Below, one piece after another: positions 56,101 to 64,000 of a stretch of DNA of 64,000 nucleotides. A model generated the notes under the pieces. The model searched no databases, was not told the origin of the DNA, and worked only from the letters and a program-made list of their open reading frames with translations. How positions within the stretch are numbered: position 1 is the stretch's first letter; the number at the start of each line of letters is the position of its first letter. Made by a program: the position numbers and the translations under genes. Origin of the DNA: Neorhizobium alkalisoli (GTDB lineage Bacteria; Pseudomonadota; Alphaproteobacteria; Rhizobiales; Rhizobiaceae); NCBI RefSeq assembly GCF_007829835.1, contig NZ_VIWP01000001.1, positions 1,116,001 to 1,180,000 on the forward strand, written 5' to 3'.

Positions 56101-59100
56101 GGTGAACTGTTCGGTGCCATTATAATCCGGGTTCGGGGTAAAGCGGAGTATTTCCCGGCCCGCGGCATCGAGCACGAGCTGGACGGAGCCGTTGGCGGTG
56201 CGGACAGCGCCGCCGCCGACCGTCAGGTTGACGCCGTCGATCAGGATGACGGTGTCGCTGTCGCCATCCGGATCGCGATCGTTGGCAAGAATGTCGATAT
56301 CGACCGGCGTATCCTCGGGCGTCGTTGCGATGTCGTTTTCGGCGATCGGCGGAATGTTGCGGACGGTATAGGTGAACCTTGCCGTGGCGGAGGCGCCGTC
56401 CGGATCGGTGGCGGTGATCTCGACGATATAATTCTGCACGCCCATCGGGCCGGAGGCATCATGGGTGATGCGGCCGGTGATGACGCCCGTTGCGGGATTG
56501 ATCTGGAGACCCGGCGGCAGGCCTGCTGCCGAATAGGTCAGCGTATCGCCTTCCGGATCGACGAAATGGCCGGAGAGATCCATGCTGATCGCCTCGCCGT
56601 CATTGCGATCGATATCGGCAATGACGGAGGAGACCGGCGCATCATTCTCCGCATCGACGGAGACGGTGATGATCCCGGTGCTGAGACCGCCCTGGCCGTC
56701 GGTGATGCGATAGACGATCGTGTCGGTGCCGTTATAGTCCGGGTTCGGCGTATAGGTCAGCGTGCCGTCCGCGTTGACGGTGACCGTGCCATGGCCGGCG
56801 ACCGGGGTGAAATCGGGGTCGAGCGAAAGCGTATCGCCATCGGGATCGATATCTACGCCGGCTGCGCCGCTTGTCGTGCCGAGACCGGTGATCGGGTCGA
56901 AGGTGACCGGCTGGTCCTCGCCCGTCTCGACCGTATCGTTTACGGCGATCGGCGCCGGATTGGTGACGGTGAAGGTAAAGTCCTGGGTGACGAATGCACC
57001 ACTGGGATCGGTTGCCGTGACGGTGACCGTATAGACGCCGTCATTGCCGCCCTGCGAGGCATTGCTGGCGATGGTGCCGGTAATGGTCCCATCCTGATCC
57101 ATGGAAAGACCCGCCGGCAAGGATGAGGCGGAGAAGGTCAGGCGGTCATTGGCATCGACATCCTGGAAGAAGGCGCCGAGATGCAGCGGGTGGTCGTCGA
57201 GCGATTCACCGTCCGCACGGGTATAGTCCGGAATGGGGTCAGCGGTCGGGTCGTCGTTGACGCCGGTGACGGTGACCGTCAGCGTCGCGGTGTCGAAACC
57301 GGTGCCGTCGGTGACGCGATAGGTGATCGTCGTCGTGCGCGGCGGATCGCCGGCCGACATGTCGTCGAAATCCGTGCCGGGGTCGAATGTATAGGTGCCG
57401 TCGGCATTGATCAGGAAGGTGCCGCCGTTCGAGCCTCTGATCGCGGTACCGACATTGGTCGCGGAACCTTCGACCTGATCGATCGTCAGCCTGTCGCCGT
57501 CCGGATCGGCGTCGTTGGTGAGCACATTGCCGGTACCGGATGTATCCTCATCGACGGTCAGCGTATCGTGATAGGCTTTCGGCGGAAGGTTGGTGACGAT
57601 CCAGGTGAGGTTCTGGGTCACGGAGAGAACGCCGTCCGTGGCGGTGATCGCGATTGTATAGGGGCCGTTATTGGATGCGTCTGCCGCGAGCGTGCCTGTG
57701 ATGCGGCCGCTGGCGTCGATGGAGAGGCCTGCCGGCAGGCCGGTCGCGGAAAAGCTCAGCGTGTCGCCGTCGACATCGTCGAAATAGGGACTGACATCGT
57801 AATCGACCGCTTGGGCGTCGCTGTCATACTGGTCGGGGATCGGGGTGGCGGTCGGGCGGTCGTTGACCGGGTTGACGGTGACCCGCACGGTCGCGGTCGA
57901 GACGCCGAGATTGCCGTCGGAGATCGTGTAGACGATCGTATCGATGCCGTTGAAATTCAGCGCGGGGACATAGGTCAGCGTTCCGTCGCCATTGATGGTG
58001 ACGGTGCCGGAGCCTGCGCTGGCGGCGATAATCGTCAGCGGATCGCCGTCCGGGTCGATATCGGCGCCGGCCGTCGGATTGTCCGTGCCTTCGCCGGTGA
58101 TCGGATTGAACGTGTAGCCGCCGGCCACGTCCTCATCAATGGTGACGAGGTCGTTATGGGCGGTCGGCGCGGGATTGGTGACCTGCAGCTCGAAAGTCTG
58201 GGTCGCTGTTCCGCCCTTGCCGTCCGAGGCGATGATCGTGACCGTGTAGACGCCGTCGCCATCCGGGCCGCCCTGGCTGGCATTGTGGTCGATATTGCCG
58301 AAGATGAGGCCGTTTGCGTTCATCTGCAGGCCGGCCGGCAGGCCGTCGACGGTAAATGCGAGGCTGTCTCCATCGGGATCGGAGAAGAAATCGCCGACAT
58401 CATAGGTGAAGGACTGGCCATCGGCCCGCACCCGGTCCGGCAATTGCTGGCCGACCGGCAGGTCGTTGACCGGATTGATCTTGATCGTCACGGTGGCCGT
58501 ATCGACACCGCCATTGCCGTCATCGACCGAGTAGGTGAAGCTTTCCTGGCCGTTATAGTCCGGGTTCGGCGTGAACCGCAGGAACTGGCTGCCATCGGCA
58601 TTTTCGATCAGCCGCACAGAGCCGTTGGTCGTCGGTATCGCTGCGCCATTCGGGATCAGAACGACATTGTTGACGCGGATGACCTCGACCGTATCGCCAT
58701 CCGGGTCGCTGTCATTGGCGAGGATGTTGATATCGACCGGCGTGTCCTCGTTGGTCTCGGCGCTGTCGTCATTGGCGATCGGCGCGATGTTGAGGACGGT
58801 GTAGTTGAACTCGATATCGGTCGAGAGGTTGCCGTCATCGGTCGCGATGATACGGATGTGATAGGTCTTTTCACCGTCCGGGCCGGATGCGTCGGGCGTG
58901 ATCCTGCCTGTGATCGTGGAGCCGACCAGGGTCAGGCCCGGCGGCAGCGGTGTATTCGGGTCGATGCTGTAGGTCAGCGCCCCGCCTTCGGGATCGGAGA
59001 AGAAGGCGCTGAGGTCAAAACTGTCCGTATCGCCGTCATTGCGGGTGCGGTCGGCGATTGGGCTGCCGACCGGCTCGTCATTGACCGGATTGACGGTCAC

Positions 59101-62100
59101 GGTCACGGTGCCGGTCGCGGTGCCGCCATTGCCGTCCGAGATCGTGTAGGTGATCGTATCCGTGCCGTTGAAATTGGCGGAAGGCTGATAGGAAATCTCG
59201 CCATCCGTCAGGATCGTCACCGAGCCATTCGCCGCGGTTGCCGAGACGATGGTCAGGGGATCGCCGTCCGGGTCGCTGTCATTGGCGAGCACGTTGATGG
59301 TGACCGGTCTATCCTCGTCGGTCACCGCCGTGTCGTTGACGGCGATCGGGGCCGGGTTGGAGACGGTCAGCGTGAAGGATTGCTGCGCCGTGCCGCCATG
59401 CCCGTCGGCGACGCTGACGGTGACGGTGTAGATGCCGTTGCCGTTCGGGCCGCCGCGGCTTGCCTGGTTGTCGATCGTGCCCGAGATGACGCCGGAAGGG
59501 CTGATGCTGAGGCCGCTCGGAAGGCCGGTCTGCGAATAGGCGAGCGTATCGCCATCGACATCGCTGAAGAAGCCGGAGAGATCGAGATTGACGCTGGCGC
59601 CGTCATTGGCGGAGCGGGTCGGAAGCGGCGTGCCGACCGGCAGGTCGTTGACGGCGGTAACGGTCACCGTCACCGTATATTCGTTGCGCGCGCCGCTCGG
59701 ATCGGTGACGACGAAGCTGAAACGGTCCGTGCCGTTGAAATCCGGTTTCGGCGTGTAGGTATAGGTGCCGTCGGCATTGATGGTGACTGCGCCATTGGCC
59801 GGCGTCGTCGTGCCGGCCGAGAAGGTGATCGCATCGCCATCCGCATCGCTTGCGGTGAGCGTGCCCTGAAGGGACACGTCTTCCGGCGTCGAGACGACGA
59901 TGTCGGATGAGACAGGTGCGTCGTTGACGGCCGTGACCGTGCCGCTGACGCTGCCGTTTGCGGACAGTATGCCGTCGGAGACCGTGTAGGCAAAACCGAC
60001 CGTGCCGTTGAAATTGGCCGAGGGCGTGAAGGTGAGCCGGCCGTCCGCCTCGAGCCGGACGCTGCCGCCGGTAACAGTGATCGTCTGGCCGGTCGCGATC
60101 GCCTGTCCGTCGATCGCGGTCACGGTCAGCGCATCGCCATCCGGATCGATGTCATTGGCCCGCACGTCGATGGTGATCGCCGTATCCTCAAGCGTCGTGA
60201 ACGTGTCGTTGACGGCGATCGGCGCGTCCTCGACGGGCGTGACCGTGCCGTTGACGGTGGCGGTCGCCGTGCCGCCATGGCCATCAGAGACGGTATAGGT
60301 GAAGCTCGGCGTGCCGTTGTAATTGGCCGCCGGCGTGAAGGTCAGCCGGCCATCGGAACCGAGCGTCACCGTGCCGCCGGTGACCGCGACCGTGGCGCCG
60401 GAGACGATTGCAGTGCCATTGATCTGGGTGACGGTCAGCGTGTCGCCATCGACATCGCTGTCATTGCCGCGCACGTCGAAGGTGATGGCCGTGTCTTCCG
60501 GTGTCGTGAACGTGTCGTTGACGGCAACCGGCGCGTCGTTGACCGGGGTTACCGTGCCGCGAACGGTGGCATCGACCGAGTTCCCGTTTCCATCGGAGAC
60601 GGTGTAGGTGAAGCTCGGGTTGCCGTTGTAATCGGCCGATGGCGTGAAGGTCAGCGTGCCGTCATTGTTGAGCGTCACCGTGCCGCCGGTAACGGCCACA
60701 GAACCGCCGGCAACGATTGCCGTCGTATTGATGCGGGTGATGGTCAGCGTGTCGCCATCGGGGTCGCTGTCATTGGCAAGGACGGTAATCGTCGTCGGCG
60801 TGTCTTCCGCGGTGGTGAACGTGTCGTCACCGGCGACTGGCGGGTCCTGCACCGGTGTAACGGTGCCGTTGACGGTGGCCGTCGCCGTGCCGCCCTGGCC
60901 GTCCGAAATCGTGTAGGTGAAGCTCGGGCTGCCGTTATAGTTGGCGGAAGGCGTGAAGGTGAGACGGCCATCGGCATTGAGTATCACCCGGCCGCCGATG
61001 ACGGTGACCGAACCGCCGACCGAAATCGCCGTGCCGTTGATCTGGGTGACAGTCAGCGGATCGCCGTCGACATCGCTATCATTGCCGCGCACGTCGAAGG
61101 TGATCGGCGTATCTTCCGGGGTGCTGAACGTGTCGTCACCGGCAACCGGTGCATCCTCGACCGGGTTGACGGTGCCGGAAACGGTTGCCACGGTCGCGCC
61201 GCCCTGGCCGTCGGAGACGGTATAGGTGAAGCTCGGGCTGCCATTGTAATTGGCAGATGGCGTGAAGGTCAGGGTGCGGTCGGCGTTCAAGGTCACGACA
61301 CCGCCGGTCACGGTGACGGAGCCGCCTGATGCGATCGCCTGGCCATTGATCGCCGTAACGGCAAGCGTGCCGCCATCGACATCGCTGTCATTGGCGAGCA
61401 CGTCGAAGGTGACGGCGGTGTCCTCATTGGTGACGAACGCGTCGTTGACGGCGATGGGGGCATCGTTCTCGCCGGTGACGGTGATGCTCACGGTCGCGGT
61501 CGCGGTGCCGCCCTGGCCATCCGATATCGTGTAGGTGACCGAGGTCGTGCGGCTCTGGCCGGCGGCGAGATTGTCGAAACTCGTGCCGGGATTGAAGGCA
61601 TAGGTGCCATCGGCATTGATGGTGAACGTGCCGCCGTTCGAGCCGGCCACCGCCGCGCCGACGCCGGCACCGCTGCCGCCGACGGCGGAAACGGTGATCG
61701 GATCATTGTCCGGGTCGCTGTCATTGGTCAGCACCGAGCCGCTGATGGCGGCGTTTTCTGTCGTCGTCGCCGTGTCGTTCCCCGCGACCGGTGCCGGATT
61801 GGCGACGGCCCAGGTAAAGCTGCGGCTTGCCTGTGCGCCCGAACGGTCGGTGGCGGTGACGGTGACCGAATAGGGGCCGGTCACGCTGGCGCTGCGGTCG
61901 ATCGTGCCGGTAATCAGGCCGGCGGCGCTGATCGAAAGGCCCGGCGGCAGGCCGGTTGCGGTAAAGGTCAGGCTGTCGCCCGCATCGGGATCGCTGAAAT
62001 TGCCGGCGATGTTGAAAGAGACTGCCTGCGCATCGCTGGAACTCTGGTTGGCGATCGGCGTGCCGACCGGGGCGTCGTTGACGCCGGTGACCGTCACCGT

Positions 62101-64000
62101 AAAGGTCGCGGTCGAGAAGCCGCCATTGCCGTCCGAAACCTGGTAGGTCACGGCCGTCGTGGCGGTCTGGCCGGCGGCAAGGCCGATAAAGGCATTGCCG
62201 GGGTTGAAAACGGCCGCGCCATTGGCGCCGATCGTGAACGTGCCGCCATTGGTGCCGGCCACACCGATGCCGACATTGCCGGCTGCGCCATTCACCTGCG
62301 AGACGGTCAGCGTGTCGCCATCGACATCGGTGTCGTTGGCAAGCACGTTGAGCGAGACATTGCTGTTGGCGGCGGTCGGCGCGCTATCGTTTGCGGCGAC
62401 CGGCAGGTCGTTGACGGCGTTGACGGTGACCGAGACCGTATATTCGACCGTCGCCGTACCGTCGCTGACGCGATAGGTAAAGCTGTCCGTGCCGTTGAAA
62501 TTGGCCGCGGGCGCATAGGTATAGGTGCCGTTCGCATCGATGACGACGACGCCATGCGACGGCCCGGTCGTGCCGGCCGAATAGGTGAGCGCGTCGCCAT
62601 CGACATCGGTCGCGACCGGCAGCGTGCCGGAGAACGGGGTGTCCTCGTTGATGGTAATGGCGCCGTTCGATCCGACCGGCGCATCGTTGACCGGGGCAAT
62701 GGCGATCGTCGCCGTATCCGTATCAGTCAGCGCGCCGCCCGTGCCGGAATTGCCGCCGTCATTCGTCACCATGGTGAGCGTCACCGTCCCGTTGGCATTG
62801 GCGGCCGGGTTGTAGACGGGCCGTGAATTGCCGGCGAGATAGGCGTTGATATTGGCGACCGTACCGGTCAGCACGATCGTGCCAGACCCCGAACCGGAGA
62901 CCGCGACATTGCCGCCGGCAGTGGCGGCAAGCGTGCCGGAACCAACCGAGAGCGTCACTGTCACATTGCCGTTGCCGGCATCGATGTCGGTGATGGCAAG
63001 GCCGGTCAGCACCAGTGCCGTGTCCTCATTGGTGGCGAAACCGGCCGGCAGCGTGTTCACCGGTGCGTCGTTGACGGCGGTGACGTTGAAGGTGATCGTG
63101 TTCGGCGTCGGATCGGTATCGATCCCGCCATTGGCCGTGCCGCCATTGTCGCGCACCTGGAAGGTGAAGGCGGCAAGCGCAACCCCGTTGGCATTGGCGG
63201 TCGGCGTGAAGACCAGGCTGCCAATGCTTGCGGCATTGACCACCTGGCCGACCGTGACCGGAACGCCGCCGAGCGACAGGACGCCATTGGCCGGAAGCGT
63301 GGTGATGACGACGGCCGAAAGCGCATTGGCCGGGGTGTCGTTCGGATCGGTGAAGCCGAAATCGGCGGCGCTGAACGTATAGGCGCCATCCTCGTTGAGC
63401 GTGATCGTCTTGTCGGTGCCGGCAGGCGCGTCGTTGACGGGGGTGATCGAGATGGTCGAGGTGTCGATATCGGTCAGTGCCGGGCCGCCGGTATTGCCGT
63501 TGTCATTGGTCGTCATCGTCAGGGTGACGGTGGCGGTCGAATTGGAAAGCGGCGTGAAGGTGGGGCGCGATGTTCCGGCAAGGTAGCTGTTGATGGCGGT
63601 GATCGTGCCGGACAGGACGATCTGCCGGGTGCCGGTGCCTGTCACCGTGACGCCGGCTGCCGATGCCGCCGAGAGCGTGCCGGCATCGACGCCAAGCGTC
63701 ACCGAGACCGTGCCCGTGCCGGCATCCGCATCGGCGATGGAAAGGCCGGTCAGGCTGAGCGGGATATCCTCGACCGCGGCATAGCTGGTCGGGATCGTGT
63801 TGACCGGCGGCGTGTTGACCGAGGCGACGGCGACAGTGACCTTCGCCCGTTCCGTGACGCCGCCTGAAGTGACGGTGTAGGTGAAGGTGGTGACGCCGTT
63901 GTAATCGAGCGTTGGGGTGAAGACGAGCTGGCCGCCCGCCGTCAGCTGCACCGTGCCGTTTGCGACGGCAATCGAGCCGCCCGTGGCAATGGCGATATCG
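47173..64000 (-). CDS. Giant tandem-repeat (cadherin-like/Ig-like) surface or secreted protein, N-terminus outside window
   Basis: The frame is open to the window edge and shows about 5,608 residues plus a stop at 47173. It consists of beta-rich repeats of 90-100 residues, several types: [10 protein letters not shown] units with DVDGD and [17 protein letters not shown]; He_PIG-like units (LPxGLSxxxxGLITGTI); units with [12 protein letters not shown]; and C-terminal units [16 protein letters not shown]...[11 protein letters not shown]...TYTVTV. Such units occur in tandem-95-repeat, cadherin-like and RapA-type adhesins and bind calcium. I saw no cysteine. A proline-rich linker and a unique C-terminal region (about 240 residues) follow. 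No RTX GGxGxD nonapeptides are visible, so the secretion route is open. Likely an adhesin or matrix protein. Confidence 0.9.
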   Translation of the reverse strand, partial: DIAIATGGSIAVANGTVQLTAGGQLVFTPTLDYNGVTTFTYTVTSGGVTERAKVTVAVASVNTPPVNTIPTSYAAVEDIPLSLTGLSIADADAGTGTVSVTLGVDAGTLSAASAAGVTVTGTGTRQIVLSGTITAINSYLAGTSRPTFTPLSNSTATVTLTMTTNDNGNTGGPALTDIDTSTISITPVNDAPAGTDKTITLNEDGAYTFSAADFGFTDPNDTPANALSAVVITTLPANGVLSLGGVPVTVGQVVNAASIGSLVFTPTANANGVALAAFTFQVRDNGGTANGGIDTDPTPNTITFNVTAVNDAPVNTLPAGFATNEDTALVLTGLAITDIDAGNGNVTVTLSVGSGTLAATAGGNVAVSGSGSGTIVLTGTVANINAYLAGNSRPVYNPAANANGTVTLTMVTNDGGNSGTGGALTDTDTATIAIAPVNDAPVGSNGAITINEDTPFSGTLPVATDVDGDALTYSAGTTGPSHGVVVIDANGTYTYAPAANFNGTDSFTYRVSDGTATVEYTVSVTVNAVNDLPVAANDSAPTAANSNVSLNVLANDTDVDGDTLTVSQVNGAAGNVGIGVAGTNGGTFTIGANGAAVFNPGNAFIGLAAGQTATTAVTYQVSDGNGGFSTATFTVTVTGVNDAPVGTPIANQSSSDAQAVSFNIAGNFSDPDAGDSLTFTATGLPPGLSISAAGLITGTIDRSASVTGPYSVTVTATDRSGAQASRSFTWAVANPAPVAGNDTATTTENAAISGSVLTNDSDPDNDPITVSAVGGSGAGVGAAVAGSNGGTFTINADGTYAFNPGTSFDNLAAGQSRTTSVTYTISDGQGGTATATVSITVTGENDAPIAVNDAFVTNEDTAVTFDVLANDSDVDGGTLAVTAINGQAIASGGSVTVTGGVVTLNADRTLTFTPSANYNGSPSFTYTVSDGQGGATVATVSGTVNPVEDAPVAGDDTFSTPEDTPITFDVRGNDSDVDGDPLTVTQINGTAISVGGSVTVIGGRVILNADGRLTFTPSANYNGSPSFTYTISDGQGGTATATVNGTVTPVQDPPVAGDDTFTTAEDTPTTITVLANDSDPDGDTLTITRINTTAIVAGGSVAVTGGTVTLNNDGTLTFTPSADYNGNPSFTYTVSDGNGNSVDATVRGTVTPVNDAPVAVNDTFTTPEDTAITFDVRGNDSDVDGDTLTVTQINGTAIVSGATVAVTGGTVTLGSDGRLTFTPAANYNGTPSFTYTVSDGHGGTATATVNGTVTPVEDAPIAVNDTFTTLEDTAITIDVRANDIDPDGDALTVTAIDGQAIATGQTITVTGGSVRLEADGRLTFTPSANFNGTVGFAYTVSDGILSANGSVSGTVTAVNDAPVSSDIVVSTPEDVSLQGTLTASDADGDAITFSAGTTTPANGAVTINADGTYTYTPKPDFNGTDRFSFVVTDPSGARNEYTVTVTVTAVNDLPVGTPLPTRSANDGASVNLDLSGFFSDVDGDTLAYSQTGLPSGLSISPSGVISGTIDNQASRGGPNGNGIYTVTVSVADGHGGTAQQSFTLTVSNPAPIAVNDTAVTDEDRPVTINVLANDSDPDGDPLTIVSATAANGSVTILTDGEISYQPSANFNGTDTITYTISDGNGGTATGTVTVTVNPVNDEPVGSPIADRTRNDGDTDSFDLSAFFSDPEGGALTYSIDPNTPLPPGLTLVGSTITGRITPDASGPDGEKTYHIRIIATDDGNLSTDIEFNYTVLNIAPIANDDSAETNEDTPVDINILANDSDPDGDTVEVIRVNNVVLIPNGAAIPTTNGSVRLIENADGSQFLRFTPNPDYNGQESFTYSVDDGNGGVDTATVTIKINPVNDLPVGQQLPDRVRADGQSFTYDVGDFFSDPDGDSLAFTVDGLPAGLQMNANGLIFGNIDHNASQGGPDGDGVYTVTIIASDGKGGTATQTFELQVTNPAPTAHNDLVTIDEDVAGGYTFNPITGEGTDNPTAGADIDPDGDPLTIIAASAGSGTVTINGDGTLTYVPALNFNGIDTIVYTISDGNLGVSTATVRVTVNPVNDRPTATPIPDQYDSDAQAVDYDVSPYFDDVDGDTLSFSATGLPAGLSIDASGRITGTLAADASNNGPYTIAITATDGVLSVTQNLTWIVTNLPPKAYHDTLTVDEDTSGTGNVLTNDADPDGDRLTIDQVEGSATNVGTAIRGSNGGTFLINADGTYTFDPGTDFDDMSAGDPPRTTTITYRVTDGTGFDTATLTVTVTGVNDDPTADPIPDYTRADGESLDDHPLHLGAFFQDVDANDRLTFSASSLPAGLSMDQDGTITGTIASNASQGGNDGVYTVTVTATDPSGAFVTQDFTFTVTNPAPIAVNDTVETGEDQPVTFDPITGLGTTSGAAGVDIDPDGDTLSLDPDFTPVAGHGTVTVNADGTLTYTPNPDYNGTDTIVYRITDGQGGLSTGIITVSVDAENDAPVSSVIADIDRNDGEAISMDLSGHFVDPEGDTLTYSAAGLPPGLQINPATGVITGRITHDASGPMGVQNYIVEITATDPDGASATARFTYTVRNIPPIAENDIATTPEDTPVDIDILANDRDPDGDSDTVILIDGVNLTVGGGAVRTANGSVQLVLDAAGREILRFTPNPDYNGTEQFTYTISDGNGGSDTATVTIIVQPVNDAPVATTIPDRTLTDSADFSLDVRPFFSDVDGQALTITVSGLPQGLTFDPATGVISGTLGAAASQASPYTITVTASDGTASAAATFRLTVTNPAPEAANDTVDTQEDTPVTFNPITGSGTTIGADGIDRDPDGDPLTITQIDGQAIAINQTIAVAGGSVTLIDASGTLTFIPAADFNGTVGFTYRLSDGNGGFSDASVTLNIAAVNDLPVVDLNGTATAGTDNQVSFTEGGGSVPVVTPDAIISDVEGGITSVDIDLGGFRDTGSEVIHLNGSVDLVFGTASSGTIAFGGTTFFYRYDGAAALHFENAAGNTVPMPDAAASALLRAIQYENRSNNLTAGDRTLTVTVTDNQGGETDAVVTVSVGAVNDPPVAVADTAVTEENTAIVNGPSVLANDSDPEGSALTVVAVGTGNPGDAITGSAGGTFIMAADGTWQFNPGTAFDNLQVGQTRDTVVTYTVADASGATSTATLTVTVTGSNDDPAGGSFTLNAVEDTVATGFLPVTDADGDTLTYALASQPAHGSVTIGADGSYAYVPAADFAGADSFTYTVGDGRTSVTFTVSVNVANVQDPPAGSVPDQAFSDAQSVNLNIAQFFSDADGDTLAYSHSGLPTGLSMSTTGLITGTLRSDASQLNGGAYVVTVSVSDGQGNTISRDFTITVSNPAPVAQNDAITTEENTVATGSVFADHGSGVDFDPDGDQLSVSAVNGAAAGVGASVTGTAGGAFVIGADGSYRFDPGTDFDDLAAGQTRATSITYTLSDGQGGTSTATFTVTVTGTNDAPAGQDFTLNVTEDTPVNATLPTATDAEGQPLTYAAGSQPAHGSVTINANGTYTYTPAPDFFGTDTFTYTVSDGTSVSTYTVTVNVAGVNDAPALGNDTFTIDEDGSGIVDVLANDRDADGDTLTITAIDGQAIATGGSVAVTGGTVTLNADRTLTFTAAPNFNGPLSFTYTVSDGTGGPNSASTATVSGFINPVNDAPIAQNDSAATDENTIVGGNVIIGSDSDPDGDTLTVIQVGAGPDGVGATLAGDNGGRFVILADGSYSFDPGADFKDLQAGETRATAITYTVSDGNGGTALATLTVTVSGVNDAPQAPTLPPRSDADNTAVTLDLGALFSDVDGDALSFTISGLPTGLTYDPATGLISGTIDRSASGPTGSQAFTVTATATDGHGGSAERLFVWTVTNPAPVAQNDSFSINEGQSLTGSVLANNGNGVDSDPDGDPLTVSPVSGPAHGTLTLNTDGTFTYQPAAFFNGTDSFTYQISDGNGGVSTATVTISIAAVNDAPQPGNDTFTIDEDGSTVIAVLANDIDPDGDALTVTAIDNRPITTGASVAVTGGIVTLNAGGTLTFTANPDFNGTPSFTYTVSDGTVTRDATVFGTVNAVNDAPVNTLPGSFAGREDTDLQLTGIAISDVDAGNGTMTVTLGVNAGSLIAFSGGNVVASGTGTASITLTGTLADINAYLAGPTAPTYRPVTDSNAAVTLTMTTDDGGNSGAGGALTATSVATILIDPVNNAPVAFDERISTAEDTPVEGTIAASDVDGDPLSYVVATQPANGRVTIDADGRYVYTPGSNFNGTDSFVVTISDGHGGIATATVTIDVAPVNDAPVGADLAITIKEDQPLSGRLPVATDPEGAQVTYGTGTQPMHGTLTVNQDGTYSYSPAANFNGTDSFTYTVSDGTAVSTYTVTITIDPVNDAPIGADLQIAVANGATASGTLPPATDPEGGTVAYAVGTVNNGATVVIGPNGSYLYTPGTGFSGVDTFTYTVSDGTDASTYTVTVTVGAANQPPTAGNDSVDAVEDTPLDGELPAAIDNEGQPITYALGAQAAHGQVTVNADGTYRYVPNPNFNGIDSFTFTVSDGTASSVYTITIRVAAVDDAPVGSGTSIAVTEDVPATGTLPRAFDPEGLPVTYSADTQPANGSVTVNPDGTYRYVPNANFHGTDSFTFKVSDGQKTSVFTVNVTVTATNDVPVGANVSISTNEDTAFNGQFSATDSDNDPLTYSLGSGPAHGNVTIENDGRYTYTPNADFHGTDTFTYKVSDGTATVTYTVTVTVLPINDAPTGADGTAATDEDTVLQGRLPIGSDPDGDPLFYSLAQAAQHGTVTINLDGTYTYQPNPDFNGTDTFQYTVSDGQVPKTYTITVTVRPVNDAPVGTDISDSVNEDGRLTGTIPPATDVDNDTLTYGLGRAPAHGTATVSATGQYSYVPNPDFNGTDTFTYGVNDGTVTVFYTITVTVRPVNDAPVGRDTTVLTPEDTPLSGRLPVATDVDGDTLTYGLGQRAGHGTVVINADGTYRYVPAENFNGTDSFVYTVSDGTETLRYTVTISVIPVNDPPVGSDVTISATEDTVATGRLPLATDAEGSPLTYGLGAGPNHGTVTINADGTYRYVPALNFNGTDTFTYTVSDGTATSTYTVTVAVAAVNDAPVGSDTAISVTEGTTTTGSLPPAIDPEGDAVTYGLGQAAQHGTVTINADGTYRYTPDAGYRGSDSFTYTVGDGRDSATYTVTISVGAANRAPVGSDTRITVTEDTRFTGRLPVAIDADGDDLAYGVGARPVHGTVTINENGTYAYVPARNFSGVDTFTYTVSDGKAVSTYTVTVVVDPVNDAPIASDTKISVTEGTSSTGKLPPAIDAEGDPITYGLGRGAQHGSVTVNPDGSYRYTPDSDYSGSDTFTYTVSDGSGSSTYTVTVTVDPAEPATPPRPPLEIDPPTPIPTEPTVSWTPMSPSQTVSAGSPLSSEITSDLNGIADLTAQGPIVNVVNSIRSLNGMGWLPDRGAVVHVAGQIGEWQESGRIIDEVTAGFFKGGSNIHLARGNGETTWFQIDTMVYNDYLYIMPSSDGGVENASFGVTLADGSPLPVWLKPTRQGLVVGRPPAGLPFIDLRIHGSSQDGVISDTVRIDLHTGAVLDHISDRRSELDPGQGLFSDHLYAAANGDEEGSLSMLAYALENWSELPER
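47970..64000 (-). repeat. Tandem protein-coding repeat array inside the giant gene
   Basis: Units recur almost the whole length. In the C-terminal block unit boundaries (a conserved V-N-D-A-P) fall near 48226, 48498, 48769, 49045, 49316, 49588, 49861, 50131 and 50406, a period of 270-276 bases (90-92 residues). Further units in 50680-64000 are longer and more varied. Neighbouring copies are similar in sequence, indicating expansion by recombination. These are not CRISPR repeats. Confidence 0.9.

Noticed and set aside
48373-59910. Very long open frames on the plus strand opposite the giant gene (48373-51735, 52180-57126, 57181-59910)
   Set aside because: They are antisense to the repeat-coding frame, low-complexity and Arg/Gly/Ala/Asp-rich, with no ribosome sites. 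They arise because GC-biased repeat codons leave no stops on the other strand.
47970-64000. CRISPR-like or intergenic tandem repeats
   Set aside because: The period of about 270-290 bases, the variation between copies and the uninterrupted frame show protein-domain repeats.
47173-64000. RTX toxin or classical type I RTX adhesin
   Set aside because: No GGxGxDxUx nonapeptide arrays were seen in the visible part; only cadherin-like and Ig-like units are evident.

Overview
The window looks like chromosome or large-replicon DNA from an alphaproteobacterium of the Rhizobiaceae type (Rhizobium/Agrobacterium relatives). The evidence is high G+C with strong third-position GC bias, an HWE-family sensor kinase, candidate EcfG-like promoters (GGAAC-N16-GTT type), many ABC importers, LysR regulators and a C-P lyase (phn) operon. 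No tRNA, rRNA, CRISPR array, insertion sequence or phage gene was found.

Region 1 (1-2860, minus strand) is the 5' part of an oligopeptide importer operon, oppA-oppB-oppC, with oppC cut by the window edge. A gene-free stretch of about 700 bases follows.

Region 2 (3588-20963, plus strand) is a catabolic island. A ribose-type ABC importer (two permeases, a binding protein and a double ATPase) is interleaved with two strictosidine-synthase/SMP-30-like beta-propellers, one of them fused to a permease. Zn-alcohol dehydrogenase, aldehyde dehydrogenase, HTD2/MaoC-like hydratase, acyl-CoA dehydrogenase, class III CoA-transferase, methyltransferase, LysR regulator, MmgE/PrpD protein and CitE-like lyase follow. 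Read as a pathway, an imported alcohol or sugar-like compound would be oxidised to an acid, activated to a CoA thioester, dehydrogenated, hydrated and cleaved. This resembles C5-dicarboxylate (methylsuccinate/mesaconate/itaconate) degradation, but the substrate is inferred only.

Region 3 (20964-32730) holds small hypothetical genes, two hybrid sensor kinases, a LysR regulator divergent from an SDR and an NAD(P)-binding reductase, an alpha/beta hydrolase, a small XRE-type HTH protein and some probable stress-response genes.

Region 4 (32879-43631) is a phosphonate island: phnGHIJKLM, a PfkB kinase, a carbohydrate-type ABC importer without its own ATPase, and a PhnF-like GntR regulator. A repeated ATTCG(G/A)ATG motif sits before both transport and phn units and before phnF. 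The surprise is PhnJ: it has a single cysteine, and three of the four cysteines of the canonical C-X2-C-X21-C-X5-C radical-SAM motif are replaced, while the rest of the complex looks intact. This is the best candidate for an undescribed system in the window.

Region 5 (43996-64000) has aconitase B with a clear terminator, a fragment resembling the C-terminus of Gfo/Idh/MocA oxidoreductases, and a giant repeat protein. The latter covers the last 16.8 kb, shows about 5,600 residues, and its N-terminus lies outside the window.
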